This document shows positions 48,226-62,000 of a stretch of DNA of 64,000 bases, one piece after another; the stretch's first letter is position 1, and each line of letters opens with the position of its first letter. Under the pieces are notes generated by a model, which saw nothing but the letters and a program-made list of their open reading frames with translations, ran no database searches and was not told the DNA's origin. Both the position numbers and the translations under genes were made by a program. Source of the stretch: Saururus chinensis (taxonomy: Eukaryota > Streptophyta > Magnoliopsida > Piperales > Saururaceae); assembly GCA_035235625.1 (NCBI GenBank), contig CP141145.1, forward strand, positions 3,286,001 through 3,350,000, given 5' to 3'.

Positions 48226-49904
48226 TATGACGACTGCCCCCTTCTCACATATAAATATAATCACCATAAATGTTCAACATGCTCGACCATCACACGTGTC
48301 CGAACATGACGGCCATTGGTACGGACCATAGTCACATATTCTTAATATTAATCATAAGCATACCACTGAGTCATAGCACAGCCAAAATATATTTCATACA
48401 CTTAATAAAATTTTACACACAACCAAAGACTCCAGTGTGTAGAGCCAATAGTTTTACATGCAGCACTAGTCTTCAGGCACATTGTGCCCTTAAACTGCAG
48501 TCATATAAATATTACATATTTTCCAAAAGAAGAAGAGAGTAGATAAAATATTTGGGACACTATTCTTCCTTTACTTCTACCCTTGCAGTATTACCTGCCG
48601 AATTCGGTGGTGGGTGAGTATTTTTATACTCAGCAATTTGATTTAAAATCTAAAAGGAATGCTAAGCGGAAATTTCTTTGAAAACCTTATAGCATTTTCT
48701 TTAGAAACCTTTATCAACGATAAATTATGCAGAAGACAACCATTCTGAATCAAAATAGTCCACAAGCCGCGACACCCTACAGCCTACCCTTAGCGGTCAA
48801 GGGGCAAATGAGGGCCACTTAGGGATAATTTTCCCATGGTACTCTACCCTGTGCGTGCCACTTGCCGATTATTTTTCACAGCGGGCATCATCACTCTATG
48901 ATAATTCTGGGTTCTTAAGCCCATGAATTAATCATCACATAATCCAAAACATAGCAAAACCCATGCTAGAACAGTTCATTACATAGCATGTCTACCATAA
49001 ATCAATCACATAAGCTTAGTCATGTCAAATCATGCGCAAAAAATTATACCAAGCATGTGTTTAGAGTTTAAAACCTTCTACCTTAAACCTTGGTTACAAA
49101 ATTGTAACTGTAGAAGCCTTGAATGCTGAAAATGACCCCACCGCAGCGTCTGGAATGTTCGATTTAGTAGACAATGCCTTTTGAAAGACCCGATTCGGAC
49201 TTATAATGGTTTAGAAGTAGTTTCTGAAGTGGGAAACTAGAAACCGCAAAAAAAAACTGACCCGGAACCCCTATTTGTAGCACACGCGCATGCCATGTGG
49301 TGTGTGATTGTTGCACATCATGCAGATGTGACGTGCGCGCAATTTGTATCGCGTGTGCCTTTCTTGCTCAGCCCAGGCCTGGTTGTGCAGATTGGAGTGA
49401 CGTCGCAGGCCTGGCCCCTTGTGATGCGGACCCACCACGCAGGCCTGCTACTTATTGAGTGCCCGGCCTGTGATCCTGTGTGTTCAGGTCAATGCAGCTC
49501 TGGTGCCGCAGTGGCAGTTGATGCCGGTCGCGTGCGTCAGCCCGCATCAACCTCTTTTTTTGTTCAAAACCATCCGAAAGCTTTAAACAGGCATATCTTT
49601 CTCTCCTGGAGTCCGATTTGCACTTTCTTGGTACCGTTGGGCTTGTATCGATGAGCCGGTAGGTTATCCCACACTTTTAAAGTGGTTCCCACCCATGTAT
49701 TATATTTCTTGAGGCCATAACTTTCGACTCCAGTGTTCGTATCAAGCACTTTGAAAGTTGTTACACTCGTCTTTCCGCACTCTACCATAATCTTATAAGG
49801 ATTCAATACATAAAAATATTTAACTAATAAAAAACGCTACCAACTCTAAAATTAACTTATTAGAGGTGAAAAAGAAAACGTACTAGAAATTTAGGGTCGT
49901 TACA
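48226..49904 (-). repeat. 3' LTR of the nested Tekay-like element
   Basis: 1679 bp, ending GGGTCGTTACA; a GC-rich promoter-like stretch is at 49270-49540. Confidence 0.85.
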
Positions 49905-49916
49905 TTATGCCTCCCT

Positions 49917-52900
49917 TTAGGAAATTTTGTCCTCGAAATTGAACCATTCAATCCACAAAAGCTCTAGATATTTCTTTAGCATTTTACTTTCCAATTCCCA
50001 TGTCGCTTCCTCAGACGAGTGGTGTTGCAATAACACCTTTGCCAATGGAATTCTCTTCATTCGAAGAATTTGTTCCTTACAATCCAAAATTTTGATCGGT
50101 TTCTCTTCAAAGGACAAATCAGGTTCTAGGGCAACAACTAACTGATTGAGAACATGAGAAGGGTCTCGCACATACTTCTTGAGAATGGATACATGGAACA
50201 CATTATGGACACTATCAAGATGAGGGGGCAAGGACAATCTGTAAGCTACTAGTCCCACTTTATCCAAAATTTCAAAAGGTCCTATAAAGCGAGGACTCAA
50301 TTGATCTTTAATTCCAAACCTCATAACTCCTCTGGTTTGCGAGACTTTTAAGAATGCTTGATTGCCCACACAGAAGTCGAGATCTTTCCTTCTTCAGTCC
50401 ACATAATTCTTCTGACGGCTCAGAGCCATCATCAACCAATTTCTGATGAGTTTCACCTTGTTGGAACATTGCTGTACAAATTTTGACTTTACCAACTTAC
50501 GCTCTCCCACTTCACTCAAACTAGTTGGGGATCGACATGGTCGGCCTTAGAGAGCTTTATATGGTGCCATACCTATACTAGAGTGATAATTATTATTGTA
50601 GGTGAACTCAATTAGTGGTAGATGCTCATCCCAGTTGCCCCTCCAATCCATGGCACAAACCCGCAACATATCTTCCAAGGTTTGTATGGTTCTCTCTGAC
50701 TATCCATCTGTTTGCGGGTGGAAAGATGTACTAAATTGTAGACTAGTACCTATCTCTTCCTGGAATTCATTCCAAAACTGAGAGGTAAAATGATAGTCCT
50801 AATCCGAGATTATAGATAACGAAACTCCATGTCGACTCACAATTTCCTTCACATACATTTTTTTTAACACATTTAAAGATTGAGTCTTCCTCATGGGCAA
50901 GAAATGAGCACTTTTGGTGAGTCTATCTACTATTACCCAAATAACCTTGTGACCTTGGGATGTTCTGGGCTGACCTGAAACAAAATCCATTGAAATGTGA
51001 TCCCACTTCCACTCTAGAATTTCAATTGGTTGCAAGGTACTAACGGGTTTTTGATGTTCAAATTTAACCTATTGGCAAGTTAAACACTTGGAGCCATACT
51101 CTCCTATGTCTCTTTTTATCCCATTCCACCAAAAATTCCTTTTCATGTTCTGATACATCTTCATTCCATTGGGGTGGATGGTGTACTAAGATTTATGTGC
51201 TTCTTACAATAGATTTTGTCGTAGTTTCCGTATTGTCGAAACCACTAATATTTCTCAGAATTTGATTCCCCCATCAGAGCCTTTGTTGAAGTTGGACTAT
51301 TCTAATAAAGCCTGCACTTCTTTCTGAACTTCCAGGATGCACTCGACTAGTTTTGATTTTACATTCAGGTTGGCCACAAGAGAACTCTTGTTTCTCGACT
51401 ACAACTTGGGTTGGAAATCTATCACCTCTTTCATCAATTTCCATTTTTGGGTAAGTAATTGAGCAACCCTTCCCTCAACTTTACGACTCAAAGCATTCAC
51501 CACCACATTTATTTTTCGTGGGTGGTAATGGATAGAAAAATCATAATCCTTTATGTACTCTATCCATCCTCTTTGCCTCATATTAAGCTCACGTTGAGAG
51601 AATATATACTTTATGCTTTGATGATCCGTAAAGACTTTAAACTTTTTCTCCATATAAGTAGTGTCTCCAAATTTTTAAAGCAAAAATTACTGCCACTAAT
51701 TCTAGTTCGTGAGTGGAGTAAGTACTTTTATGCCTCTTTAGCTATCTTGAAGCATAAGCAATTACTTTCTCATTCTGCATTAGTACGCATCCAAGACCTG
51801 TACCAAAAGCATCGCTATACATACATATCCTCCACTACCAAATGGTAAAGATAAGACTGGAGCGGTTGTCCTTCCTTTTTAACTTTTGAAATCTATTTTC
51901 ACATTCTACATTCCATATAAACTTTACCCCTTTTCTAGTAGCTTGGTTAAGGGCAAAGCTATACTTGAGAATCCTTGAATAAATCTTCAATAATGACCGG
52001 TGAGACCTTGAAAACTTTTGATTGTTGTAATTGTCTTAAGTCTCTCCCACTTCATCACAGTTTCGATCTTGGTTGGGTCTACAGATACTCCATCCTTTGA
52101 AATAATGTGACCCAGGAAAACATCCGCTCTAGCTAGAACTTACATTTACTCAATTTAGCATAAAGCTGATGATCCCTTAGGGTTTGTAGAACAACCTGGG
52201 TTTGTAGAATAACCTGCAAATGCTCTCTATGCTTTTTGGACTAGAAGAATAGACCAAAATATCATCAACAAAAATAATTACAAATTTATCCAAATGTGTA
52301 TGAAAAACATGATTCATAAGATCCATGAAAACTACATGAGCATTTGTTAATCCAAATGACATCACTAAACATTCATACTGGCATAACAGGTACGGAAAGC
52401 TATTTTTGAAATGTCCTCATCTCGTATTCTTAATTGATGGTACCCCCACCTCAAATCAATTTTTGAGAAAATTTTAGCTTCTTGCAGCTGGTCAAACAAG
52501 TCAACAATCCGGGGTAAAGGATACTTATTCTTTACGGTCACACAGTTAAGCATTATATAATCTATGCATAGTCTCAACGATTCGTCCTTTTTCCTTACAT
52601 ATAGGACTGGAGCTCCCATAGTGAAACATTGGGTCAAATGAATCCTTTATCGAGTAACTCCTGTAAATGACTCTTTAATTCCTTTAGTTCTGTAGGAGCC
52701 ATTCGATAGGGTGCCTTAGAGATAGGACTTGCTCCTGGTATTAAGTCAATGTTAAACTCTATCTCTCTTCTCGGCAACACCCCAATGAGATCATTAGCAA
52801 ACATGTCTGGAAAATCTGTTATCACATCAATATTTTCTAAACTAGGAGTCAAAGGCTCTTCAGAAATCATGGTGGCAAGATATGCGTGGCATTCTTTAGA

Positions 52901-54457
52901 CATTAATCGTTGGCTCTTTAGAGTTATGTTCCTTATTTCCATAAAAGTTAAAAATTCTTTCTCCGTGCTTATAGAACATAACTCATTTTCTCTTACAATC
53001 TATCATAGCTTCATTTTCTGCTAACCAGCCCATTCCTAATATAACATCAATGTCTGTCATACTTAAAAGTACAAGATTTGCCTCCCATTTTTTGTTTTCT
53101 AAAGATATTGACACATGTTGCAGAAATTCATGAGCTAAAAAAGTCTTTCCCATGGGAGTTGACACTTCTAATAAATATCCTAGTTCCATAATTGGATGAC
53201 CACTTAAAGCAAAATCACAGGATATAAAAGAATGTGTCGATCTTGGATCTATTAAAACTTGAGCAATCTTGTCCATGATTAGAAGTGTACGGTGAATAAC
53301 TCATGTTGAAGTTTGAGCTTCTTCTGCAGTAATTGCATAGATCCGCTCTTGAGCCTTTGGCTTTGACTCCCTCTTGATCTCCTCTAGGTTCTTCTTATTG
53401 GGACATTCCTTGATCTTGTGTCCCAGCTCACTACAAGAAAAACATCGTACCTTAGACTCTTGGCTCTTCATCTTAGGGCAATTATTTATCCGGTGTCCCA
53501 ATTCACCACAACCAAGGCATCAGCCCTCAACATAAAGACACATTCTGGTGGGATGTAATCGGTTGCACTTGGAACACCTTTCAAATCTTTTCTCCTTCTA
53601 AACTTGAGTTTGTGCGCCAAAAGGCTTCTGAAATTTGCGGTTACTATTCTGATTAGGAAACGTAAATTTCCTCTTTCTATCATCAGCCTTAGAACCGCTA
53701 TTCTGATCTTGGTCCCAACGCTCCACCAAGAAATCTTGATATTCTTGTTCTAATAGAGAGGCGAGTTCCACTGCTTTGGAAAAGTAGTAAGTTGGAAACC
53801 CACTATTCTACTATGGAGTCCATTGTTCGGCCCTCTCACAAATTTCCTTGCTTTCCTTAATTCGGTAGGGCAGATATCAGGAGTGAAGCGTTGTAATTGT
53901 ACGAACTTATTTTTGTATTGGACCACTGTCATATTTCCTTGCTGCAGGTCTAAAAATTCTTTTTCTTTCTTTTCATGAATGTGGAGAGGGAAATATTTAT
54001 CATAAAGTACTTCTCTAAATTCATCCCACTTGATGTTGTCTTTGTCAGGGAAAAAAGTTTCTTTTTGCAAATGGCCACCAAAAAGTCGCGTTTCCCGTCA
54101 TTAAAAAAGTAGCCACATCCACCTTTCTAGCTTTTGGAACCTTCATGGTCTTGAATATCCTTTCCACTTCAGCAGCCTCTAGACCATCCTCTCAGGTAAA
54201 AGTAGGAGCAATTTTCTTAAACCGTTCAAGTAGATTATCTTTCTCACCCTGGCTGCTTTCTGCTAAAACAACAGTGTTACTCAAAAGATTAGGGCTAGGC
54301 TCAATCCTTGGTTTTGCAGATGCTATTTCATTCACCGCATTATTAAGTCGAAGAAATTTTCCATTTGATTTTTCTGTGCTACAACACCACAAGCTACTGC
54401 TTCATCTTGGGTAGAATCATCAGACAACTGCACTTCTCTACCACTATCGGAAGTCAT
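49917..54457 (-). pseudogene. gag-pol of the nested Tekay-like element, broken
   Basis: ATG at 54457 (MTSDSGREVQLSDDS) starts Gag. A frameshift follows, then FKKIAPTF, KVDVATFLMTGNATFWW and the 53750-54070 segment. Three zinc knuckles follow: CSKCNRLHPTRMC, CLGCGELGHRINNC and CFSCSELGHKIKEC (about 53390-53560). Protease reads VLIDPRSTHSFIS (Arg where Gly is expected). RT is at 52942-52177 with [11 protein letters not shown]; RNase H at 51653-51399 with [14 protein letters not shown]; integrase core at about 51035-50600 (ISMDFVSGQP). The integrase C-terminus ([20 protein letters not shown]) and a chromodomain ([18 protein letters not shown]) are at 50369-49917. Each junction between these segments carries a stop or frame change. 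Three knuckles plus a chromodomain fit the Tekay clade. Confidence 0.85.
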
Positions 54458-54699
54458 CTCGAGGGAGCTAACAAATTGTAAAGACCTTGAATCCACACAA
54501 GTTATTTAAAACAAACCAAGTTTATATATGAACATAGTCACATACACTCATATTTCTACATTCTTACAAAACAAAAGTGTGTCAGGGCACACCTTGATCA
54601 AACATTCACCCGAAACAACTCAAGCTACTTAATTTTAGAGGCAAGCAAAACCACACTTTTTCAAAATCAAAACACACACTTTTAGATGTTTTAGAAACT

Positions 54700-55302
54700 T
54701 ATCAAGGAAGATCTTCCTTCTTGGGCACTTGAAGAAGTAGTGCCTTCACAGTCCGCAAAAGACATATTTCAGGAAGATGCTCTGTGTACCATGATAGCCC
54801 TTTACCCTTGCGCTGTCCCAGTGCGTCCACCTTCTCCTCTTCCTCATCCTCTTCAGCAAGGGTAATTTATTCAAGTCGAGATTTCTCATGACCACCTCTA
54901 CCTCGAAGTTTTGTTCTTACTCCTCCTCATAAGGTTCCTCTTCAAAAGGTTCTTCCTCAAAGGGTTCTTCCTCATCTTCTTCATCAGGGTCCTCCTCGGA
55001 TGGGTCTTTCACATAGGGGTCCTCCTTTGTATCCTTGATCATAATCAGGGATTCTCGAACATTTATCACTTCTAGCACATCATCAATATGTGAGGGTGAA
55101 TCAACTATAGTCATGGGTTGAGAATCACTCAAAGTTTCTCCAGTGATCGATTCCCTTTATGTTTCTCCACTAGTTCCCCCCCTCTGGATGGCAAGGGCAA
55201 TTTTCTTGTTGTGGAATGGTACAATGAGCATGAAATATGTTTCATCCTTGACTTTCCAATCATTTCTAATTGTTGAAAACAAAACATCATAGCATTAGCC
55301 AT
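54700..55302 (-). other. Unexplained coding-like stretch in the leader of the Tekay-like element
   Basis: Between the right LTR and the Gag start, the minus strand reads DETYFMLIVPFHNKKIALAI, then SDSQPMTIVDSPSHIDDVLE, a run of Asp/Glu repeats (EEEPFEEEPFEEEPYEEE), then, in another frame, RTKLRGRGGHEKSRLE and GKGLSWYTEHLPEICLLRT. The composition is protein-like, with a few stops and one frame change. It is not a retroelement domain that I recognise. It could be an extra element ORF or a captured host fragment that replaced the LTR edge and primer site. Confidence 0.35.
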
Positions 55303-55343
55303 ATAACAGAGAACAAAATAGTAATTATTTACATGATTGATTA

Positions 55344-56826
55344 GAACATACCACAGAGTCATAGCATACATTTCGTACACTTAATAAAATTTTACACACA
55401 GCCAAAGACTCAAGTGCATAGAGCCGATAGTTTTCCAAGCCTTACAAGTCTTCGGGCACATTGTGCCCTTAAATTGCGATCATATAAATATTACATATTT
55501 TCAAAAAGAAGAGAGCAAATAAAATATTTGGTACACTATTCTTCCCTCACTTCCACCCTTGCAGCATTACCTACAGAATCTAGGGGTGGGTGAGTTTTTT
55601 CATACTCAGTGGTTGATTTAAAATCTAAAAGGAATGCTAAGCAGAAATTTCTTTGAAAACCCTATAGCATTTTCTTTAAAAACCTTTATCAACGATAAAT
55701 TATGTAGAAGACAAAGCCATTCCAAATAACAATAAATCCACAAGCCGCGACACCCTATGGCCTACCCTTGGCGCTCATGGGGCAAACGAGGGACGCTTAG
55801 GGATAGTTTTCCCATGGTACTCTATCTTGTGCATGCCACTTGCCAATTATTTTTCAGAGCGGGCATCATCACTCTATGATAATTCCGGGTTCTTAATCCC
55901 ACAAATTAATCATCACTTAATCCAAAACATAGCAAAATCCATGATTGAACAGTTCATCACATAGCATGTCATCCATAAATCAGTCACATAAGCTTAGTCA
56001 TGTCAAATCATGCATAAAATGTTATACCAAGCACACGTTTAGAGTTGAAAACCCCCTACCTTAAACCTTGGTTACAAAATTCTAATTGTAGAAGCCTCGA
56101 ATGCTGAAATTAACCCGCCACAGCGTTCGAAACATTCGATTTAGTAGAAAATGTCTTTTGAAAGACCCGATTTAGTAAAATGGTTGAGAACGGAGGAAAA
56201 GCAGTTTCAAAAGTGGGAAATTGGAAACCAAAGAAAAAAAACTGACCCGGAACCCCTATTTTTAGGGGGGCGCAATCGTTGCGTGCCTTGCGGACATGAC
56301 ATGCATGTGTTTCCCTCACCTGTCGGGCCTGGTTGCACAGGTGCTATGACGCGCATCATCACAGGCCCTGCCCCTTATAACATGGCCCTGCCCACGAATC
56401 TGCAGGCTTGAGTCCACACGGTGGCAGCTGACACCAGCCAACACTAGCCTCTTTTTGTTTAAAAAAAAACCACCCGAAAGCTTTGAACATGCGTATCTTT
56501 CTCTCCTGGGCTCTGATTCAGGTGTCGTTAGTACTGTTGGGCATGTATCAACGAGCCCTACCAAACTAGATCCCACATGAGTATGTTGTCCACAACATTT
56601 AAAGTGGGTCTCGCCTATGTGGCAAATTTTTTGAGGCCATAACTTTTGACCCTGGTGTCCGAATCGAGCACTTCGAAACCCGTTACACTCATCTTTCTAC
56701 ACTCTACCATAATCTTATAAGGATTAAATACATAAAAATATTTAACTAATAAAAAGTTCTACCAACTGTAAAAGTTACTTCTTAGAGGCAAAAAAGAAAA
56801 TGTACTGGAAATTCAGGGTCGTTACA
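55344..56826 (-). repeat. 5' LTR of the nested Tekay-like element, inner edge lost
   Basis: Collinear with 48357-49904. The first part of the LTR (48226-48356 in the other copy) is not present next to it. Confidence 0.82.
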
Positions 56827-56831
56827 TTTTC

Positions 56832-58578
56832 ACCCATGATTTTAGTACAGAGCCATGATTATACGTTCAAGAGAATGTGTGGTATGTTGATGGGTTATTT
56901 ACAATACATGTCCATATGCTTAGAATTGATTGTTTCTACCATGTACACACTTGTGTGAGGGATAATTATGGTGATGGCTGATATTATGGTTGGAAATTAT
57001 GCTTGTAGGACTGATGGGAGAACACTTTCATGAATTAGTATTCATGTATGTATTTCCCACGTATGTACCGTATTGCATTTATCATGAAATCGATTTATGA
57101 ATGGGACTTTATCGAGATTAGCAGTGGTTGATCAATTGGATGCAATGGTGTAAAATTATGTGCTGGATTAATCAATTGTTGTCTTATCAAAAATTTGTTG
57201 GTCCGAAAGTACATGATTTCGATTTGAGTTCCAGAGTGGAACATGGATCCTCTCGGGGTTGAGTTGAGTTGAGTTGAATAGAGATGAGTCTAGTTGACTC
57301 AAATGCAGTTGAGATTTTCTTGAGATAGTCATTGGACCCTAAGAATCTAGAGTGGTACGCCTTCGTGCACCTACTACCACATGTTCTAGGTTCTCTGTGT
57401 AGGATTTAGACTCTTCCACCATAGAGATGTCTAGGGCTCGAGGTTCCCGGTGTGAGATTCTGACGTTGTTGGCCAGGATTGTCCAGGGTGAGTAGAGGGG
57501 CTAACTACCCCAAACACCCTAGGTTTCCTTCGTAAAAATTGGATCACGTCTAGAGTAACCATGTTGATGATGCATGCATATGAGATAATATTATTCCCAG
57601 GTTACACAAATTGTGTAGGGATTGATTTGAGATTATGTGATACATGTGAATATGATTTATTATGCATGATTTGGTATAGTGTATTTGAGACACGTATCGT
57701 GCAGGGTGAATGATTTGTGGATGAATGATATGAATATGCAAAATGTGATTACGTGTTAGAGACACATGCTATGCATGTTGAATGTTATGAAGGGGAATGG
57801 GTTTGATATGCATGATTATGGTTAGTGTGTTGAGACACTCTTATGCAGGATGAATGAACGCATTGAAAATGAATCATGAATGAGATTATATCATGATATG
57901 CCATGTGAAATGGTATGCAGGAGATATGTAGATGATCTTATGAGTATGTATACGTATGATGAGTAGTCATGCACAGGTTATGGAAATATCTCATGATAAA
58001 TGCATGTGTTTTTTGTGATGTATTCTAGGTGAAATATCTGTGATGATTTTGGATTTACTCTCTTGACGTATAATACCTTACTAAGTTTCACTTACCACTC
58101 TTTCTATGTTTTGTTTTGGGGCTGCATGGTGTGACATATAGTTAACCATAATCCTCTGTATGAGGAACGGTTGGGGAGAGCATGGGATTTGGTGTGGATG
58201 CCTCTGAACTTCATTATGTTTTCTGATTTGCTCTATTATGATAATAGAACATCATTTATCGTAGTTCTTGTTTTAGACTCTTGTACATCTTATGTTTTTA
58301 GATCTGTTTAAGACTTTATGATTAAAACCATGTGTGTCAGCTTAGAATTTTAAGTATGTGGGTGTAAGACTTGTGGACTAATTCAGAGTTAAAGTCCTAT
58401 TTTATTTTCCTTATTTCTCTTGCACAAAGGTTTAAAGGTGCACACTCCGTATGTAAAATTCACCTAATAAAGGGGTTGAAGTCTTCCGCTATGTTAAACC
58501 AACTTTGTTGCCCCTGTGCACTTCGACCGTCCCTCGAATCTGGTTCGGCTCAGGTCAGGCGGGTGCTGGGGTGTGACA
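56832..58578 (+). repeat. 5' LTR, second segment
   Basis: It continues family 2 from 48225 and ends GGGGTGTGACA. Confidence 0.85.
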
Positions 58579-59017
58579 GAAAGTATCCTGTTGTGTGGTA
58601 CGATTTGGCCAAAGGAGCAAGTTGTCTCATAGATTCATTGGTTCATTTGAGATCATGGAGCATATTAGTGCCATGGCTTATCGGGTGGCTTTACGACCTC
58701 GGCATGAAAATATCCATAATGTGTTCCATATGTCACTTCTTCAAAAGTATGAAACCGATCTTTCTCACATATTGGACTTCGAGCCATTGGAGTTTAAGGA
58801 GGACATATCTTATGTGGATCCACAATTCATATCTTGGAGAGAAAGGAGAAGACTCTCTGGCATAAGGTGATTCCACTAGTGAAAGTTCTATGACGTAATC
58901 ATGAAGTCGAAGAAGCCACTTGGGAGCGGAAAGATGAAGTTAGAGAGAAGTACCCAACCTTTTTATTGCCATTTTTTAGTGAATTTTGGGGAATAAATTT
59001 CCTAAAGGTGGGAAGGA
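58579..59017 (+). pseudogene. pol 3' end with chromodomain, internally deleted element
   Basis: The plus strand reads MVRFGQRSKLSHRFIGSFEI, AYRVALRPRHENIHNVFHMS and ILDFEPLEFKEDISYVDP (integrase C-terminal region). After a frameshift it reads VIPLVKVL, TGA where Trp is expected, then RNHEVEEATWERKDEV (chromodomain). It ends at CCTAAAGGTGGGAAGGA, the polypurine tract directly before the 3' LTR. The left edge is a deletion joint with the 5' LTR. Confidence 0.85.
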
Positions 59018-62000
59018 TGTAAGATCTCTAAACTCGAACGAGTTCATTTTATTTGATTTAATAATTATTGTGTTGTTTAATGTTAACTTTGATTAGTTTT
59101 AACCCATTTTCGAATTTAAGTGGTTAAGGATGGTTTTGGATTATCACTAAGCTAGTTTTTATGATAATATAAGTCAATAGATTTTTTTTTTGGAATTTTT
59201 AGAATTTTTTATTATTTTTCCTAGAAAGCATGGGGGTGGAACCCATCGTGGGCCCCATGTGCAAAATTGAGGTGATAGGTCCCAAATGACCCTAACACCA
59301 TCTTAAGACAATATTTAAATATTCTAAAATTTTTAGACATCAATTTGAGCTTAAAATAAGCAAGTTTTCTATTTTTGGTGTTAAATCTTATTTATATCCC
59401 ACCTATTTGTTAGGTTTACCCTAAAACCTACTATAAATAGAAAGGCTGAGCTACTTTCCCAATTATGAGGGGCTAGAATCTGGAGCTTAGGAGTCCAAAT
59501 CCCCATTTCCAAAGAAGGAAAGGTGATTAAGGTAAAGATTAGCCTAATATTTCACTAATTTCTTAGTGTTTCTCCTAAACATTCCAAATCTCTTCTTTTG
59601 CCAAGGTTTGATCTTGATTTCTACCCAAAAAATTATTGATTTGAACCTCTATTTCAAACCTTTATGAAAGGAATTTTGTTTTTGAACTCAATAAACACTA
59701 GATCTACAATTTTTCAAGAGATTTAGGTATTTTTAATTGGATTTAAGAAAGTATTAATAAAAACCCTCTTGTGGGTAGGATTTGAAGGTGTTGGACTATC
59801 GATTTTAAGTAAAGAAGCTCATTGAAGGTAAGTAATTTCATCCTAAGTTTTCATGGAGTTGAGCTTTATTGGCAGATTTAGAAAAACTTAATCTTTCTTG
59901 TAATATTTTGGTATTTTTGGTTGTAAATAGCTAGATCTACTGTTTCCTAAGCTTGGATTTCAGTATTATGTTGTTTGGGAGTGAGATTTGATAGTTTAAG
60001 ATGTTTATGTGAAGTTTTGGTTTTGGATTCGAAGTGGAGAAGACGAACCAGAAATTCTAGTTCTGGTGATCGAACGACCATGCAGGCCGATCGAACGGTT
60101 AGCTGTTCGAATAGCCCTATATGGCATTCTAACACCAACACTGTAGTTTGGTGATTTTTGTGTGTTTTGCTCATTTTTGTTCTTTTACTCATAAGTATCA
60201 TTTCTTATAATTATGATGAGTAATACATGTTAGGATAAACTACTTGAAGGACATGAATTTGATGTTGGAGGCTATAATGAACGTTTAAGTGTTAAGTGGA
60301 TTTTTCGTTATTTAGTTAAGCATGTTATAAATTCTTATCTTTAATCCATGTTGAATGATTCTTCATATGTTAGGTATGATTCCAGCATGGTTATCGGATG
60401 AGAATGGAATTGTGTGTCTTCACATAGTATGATTAAATTATTGGTGAATGATAGTGCTATGTCTAGCTTTAACTATGGTGTGAATATGCTTATCTAAGTT
60501 TAGATTGAGGTTGCACTTGATTTGAATTGTGTTTTTCGATGGTTTTTACCTATGATTTCAGTAAAGAGCCATTATTAAATGTTAAAGAGTATGTATGTGG
60601 TATGTCGACGAGTTATTTACAAAGCATGTCCATATGCTTAGAATTAATTATTTCTACCATATACACACACTTGTGGGGGATAATTATGGTGATGATTGAT
60701 ATTATAATTATAAATAATGCATGTAAGACTAATGGGAGCACATTTTCATGAATTAGGATTTATGTATGTATTGCCCATGTATGTACCATGTTGCATTTAT
60801 CATGAAATCAATTTACGAATGAGACTTTATCAAGATTAGATGTGGTTGATCGATTAGATGTAATGATGTGAAATTACATGCCAGATAAATCAATCATTGG
60901 CTTATCAAAAATTGGTTGGTCCGAAAGGACATGATTTCGATTTGAATTCCTAAGTGGAATATGGATCCTCCCTGGGTTGAGTTGAGTTGAATAAAGCTGA
61001 GTCGAGTTGACTTAAATGCGGTTGAGATTTTCTTGAGATAGTCATCGGACCCTGGGAATCCAAAGTGGTACGCCTTCATGCACTGGCTACTACATGTTAT
61101 AGGTTCTCTGTGTAGGATTCAGACTCTTCCACCTCAAAGACGTCCAGGGCGAACACACTACTCTAGGTTCCTTGTGTGGGAGTCGGACGTTCCTGGCCAG
61201 GACTGTCTAGGGCAAGTAGAGGGGCTGACTACCCCAAACACCTTAGGTTTCCTTCATGCCAATCTGAACAAGTCTAGAGTAGGTGGTATGATTGTATTTT
61301 TCTCCATGATGGAGACATTCCCCGTTGTTGATGATGCATGCATATGTGATAATATTATTCTAAGGTTACACAGTTATATAGGGATTGATTTGAGATTATG
61401 TAACACATGTGAATATGAGTTATTATGCATGATTTGGTATAGTGTAATTGAGACACTTATCATATAGGGTGAATGATTTGTGGATGAATGATATGAATAT
61501 GCATGATGTAATTACGTGTTAGAGACACATGTTATGCATGTTGAATGTTATGAAGGGGAATGAGTTTGATATGCATGATTGTGGTGAGTGTGTTGACACA
61601 CTCTTATGCAGGATGAATGAATGCATTGAAAATGAATTATGAATGAGATGATATAGTGATATGCTATGTGAAATGGTATGCAGGAGATATGTAGATGATT
61701 TTATGAGTATGTATAGGTATGATGAGTAGTCATGCATAGGTTATGCAAATTTCTCATGATAAATGCATGCATTTTATGTGATGTATTCTAGGTGAAATAT
61801 TTGTGATGATTTTGGATTTACTCTCTTGACGTATAATACCTCACTGATTTTAACTCACCCCTCTTTCTGTATTTAGTTTTGGGGTTGCATAGCGTGACAT
61901 GCAGTTAACCAGGATCATCTGTATGGGAACAATTGGGGAGAGCATAGGATTAGAAGTGGATGCCTATGGACTTTGTTATGTTTTTTGGTTTACTCTGTTA

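Larger units (their letters stand above)
48226..56826 (-). mobile_element. Tekay-like Ty3/gypsy element nested in the 5' LTR, TSD TTTTC
   Basis: TTTTC flanks it at 48221-48225 and 56827-56831. The left LTR is 48226-49904 and starts TATGACGACTG, probably from TGTGACGACTG. The right LTR ends GGGTCGTTACA at 56826 but can be followed inward only to about 55344, so about 130-200 bases and the primer site are missing. A purine tract (CCTAAAGGGAGG on the minus strand) adjoins the left LTR. Gag and pol domains follow in order with many lesions. The same LTR family occurs as a solo LTR at 33136-34855. Confidence 0.88.
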
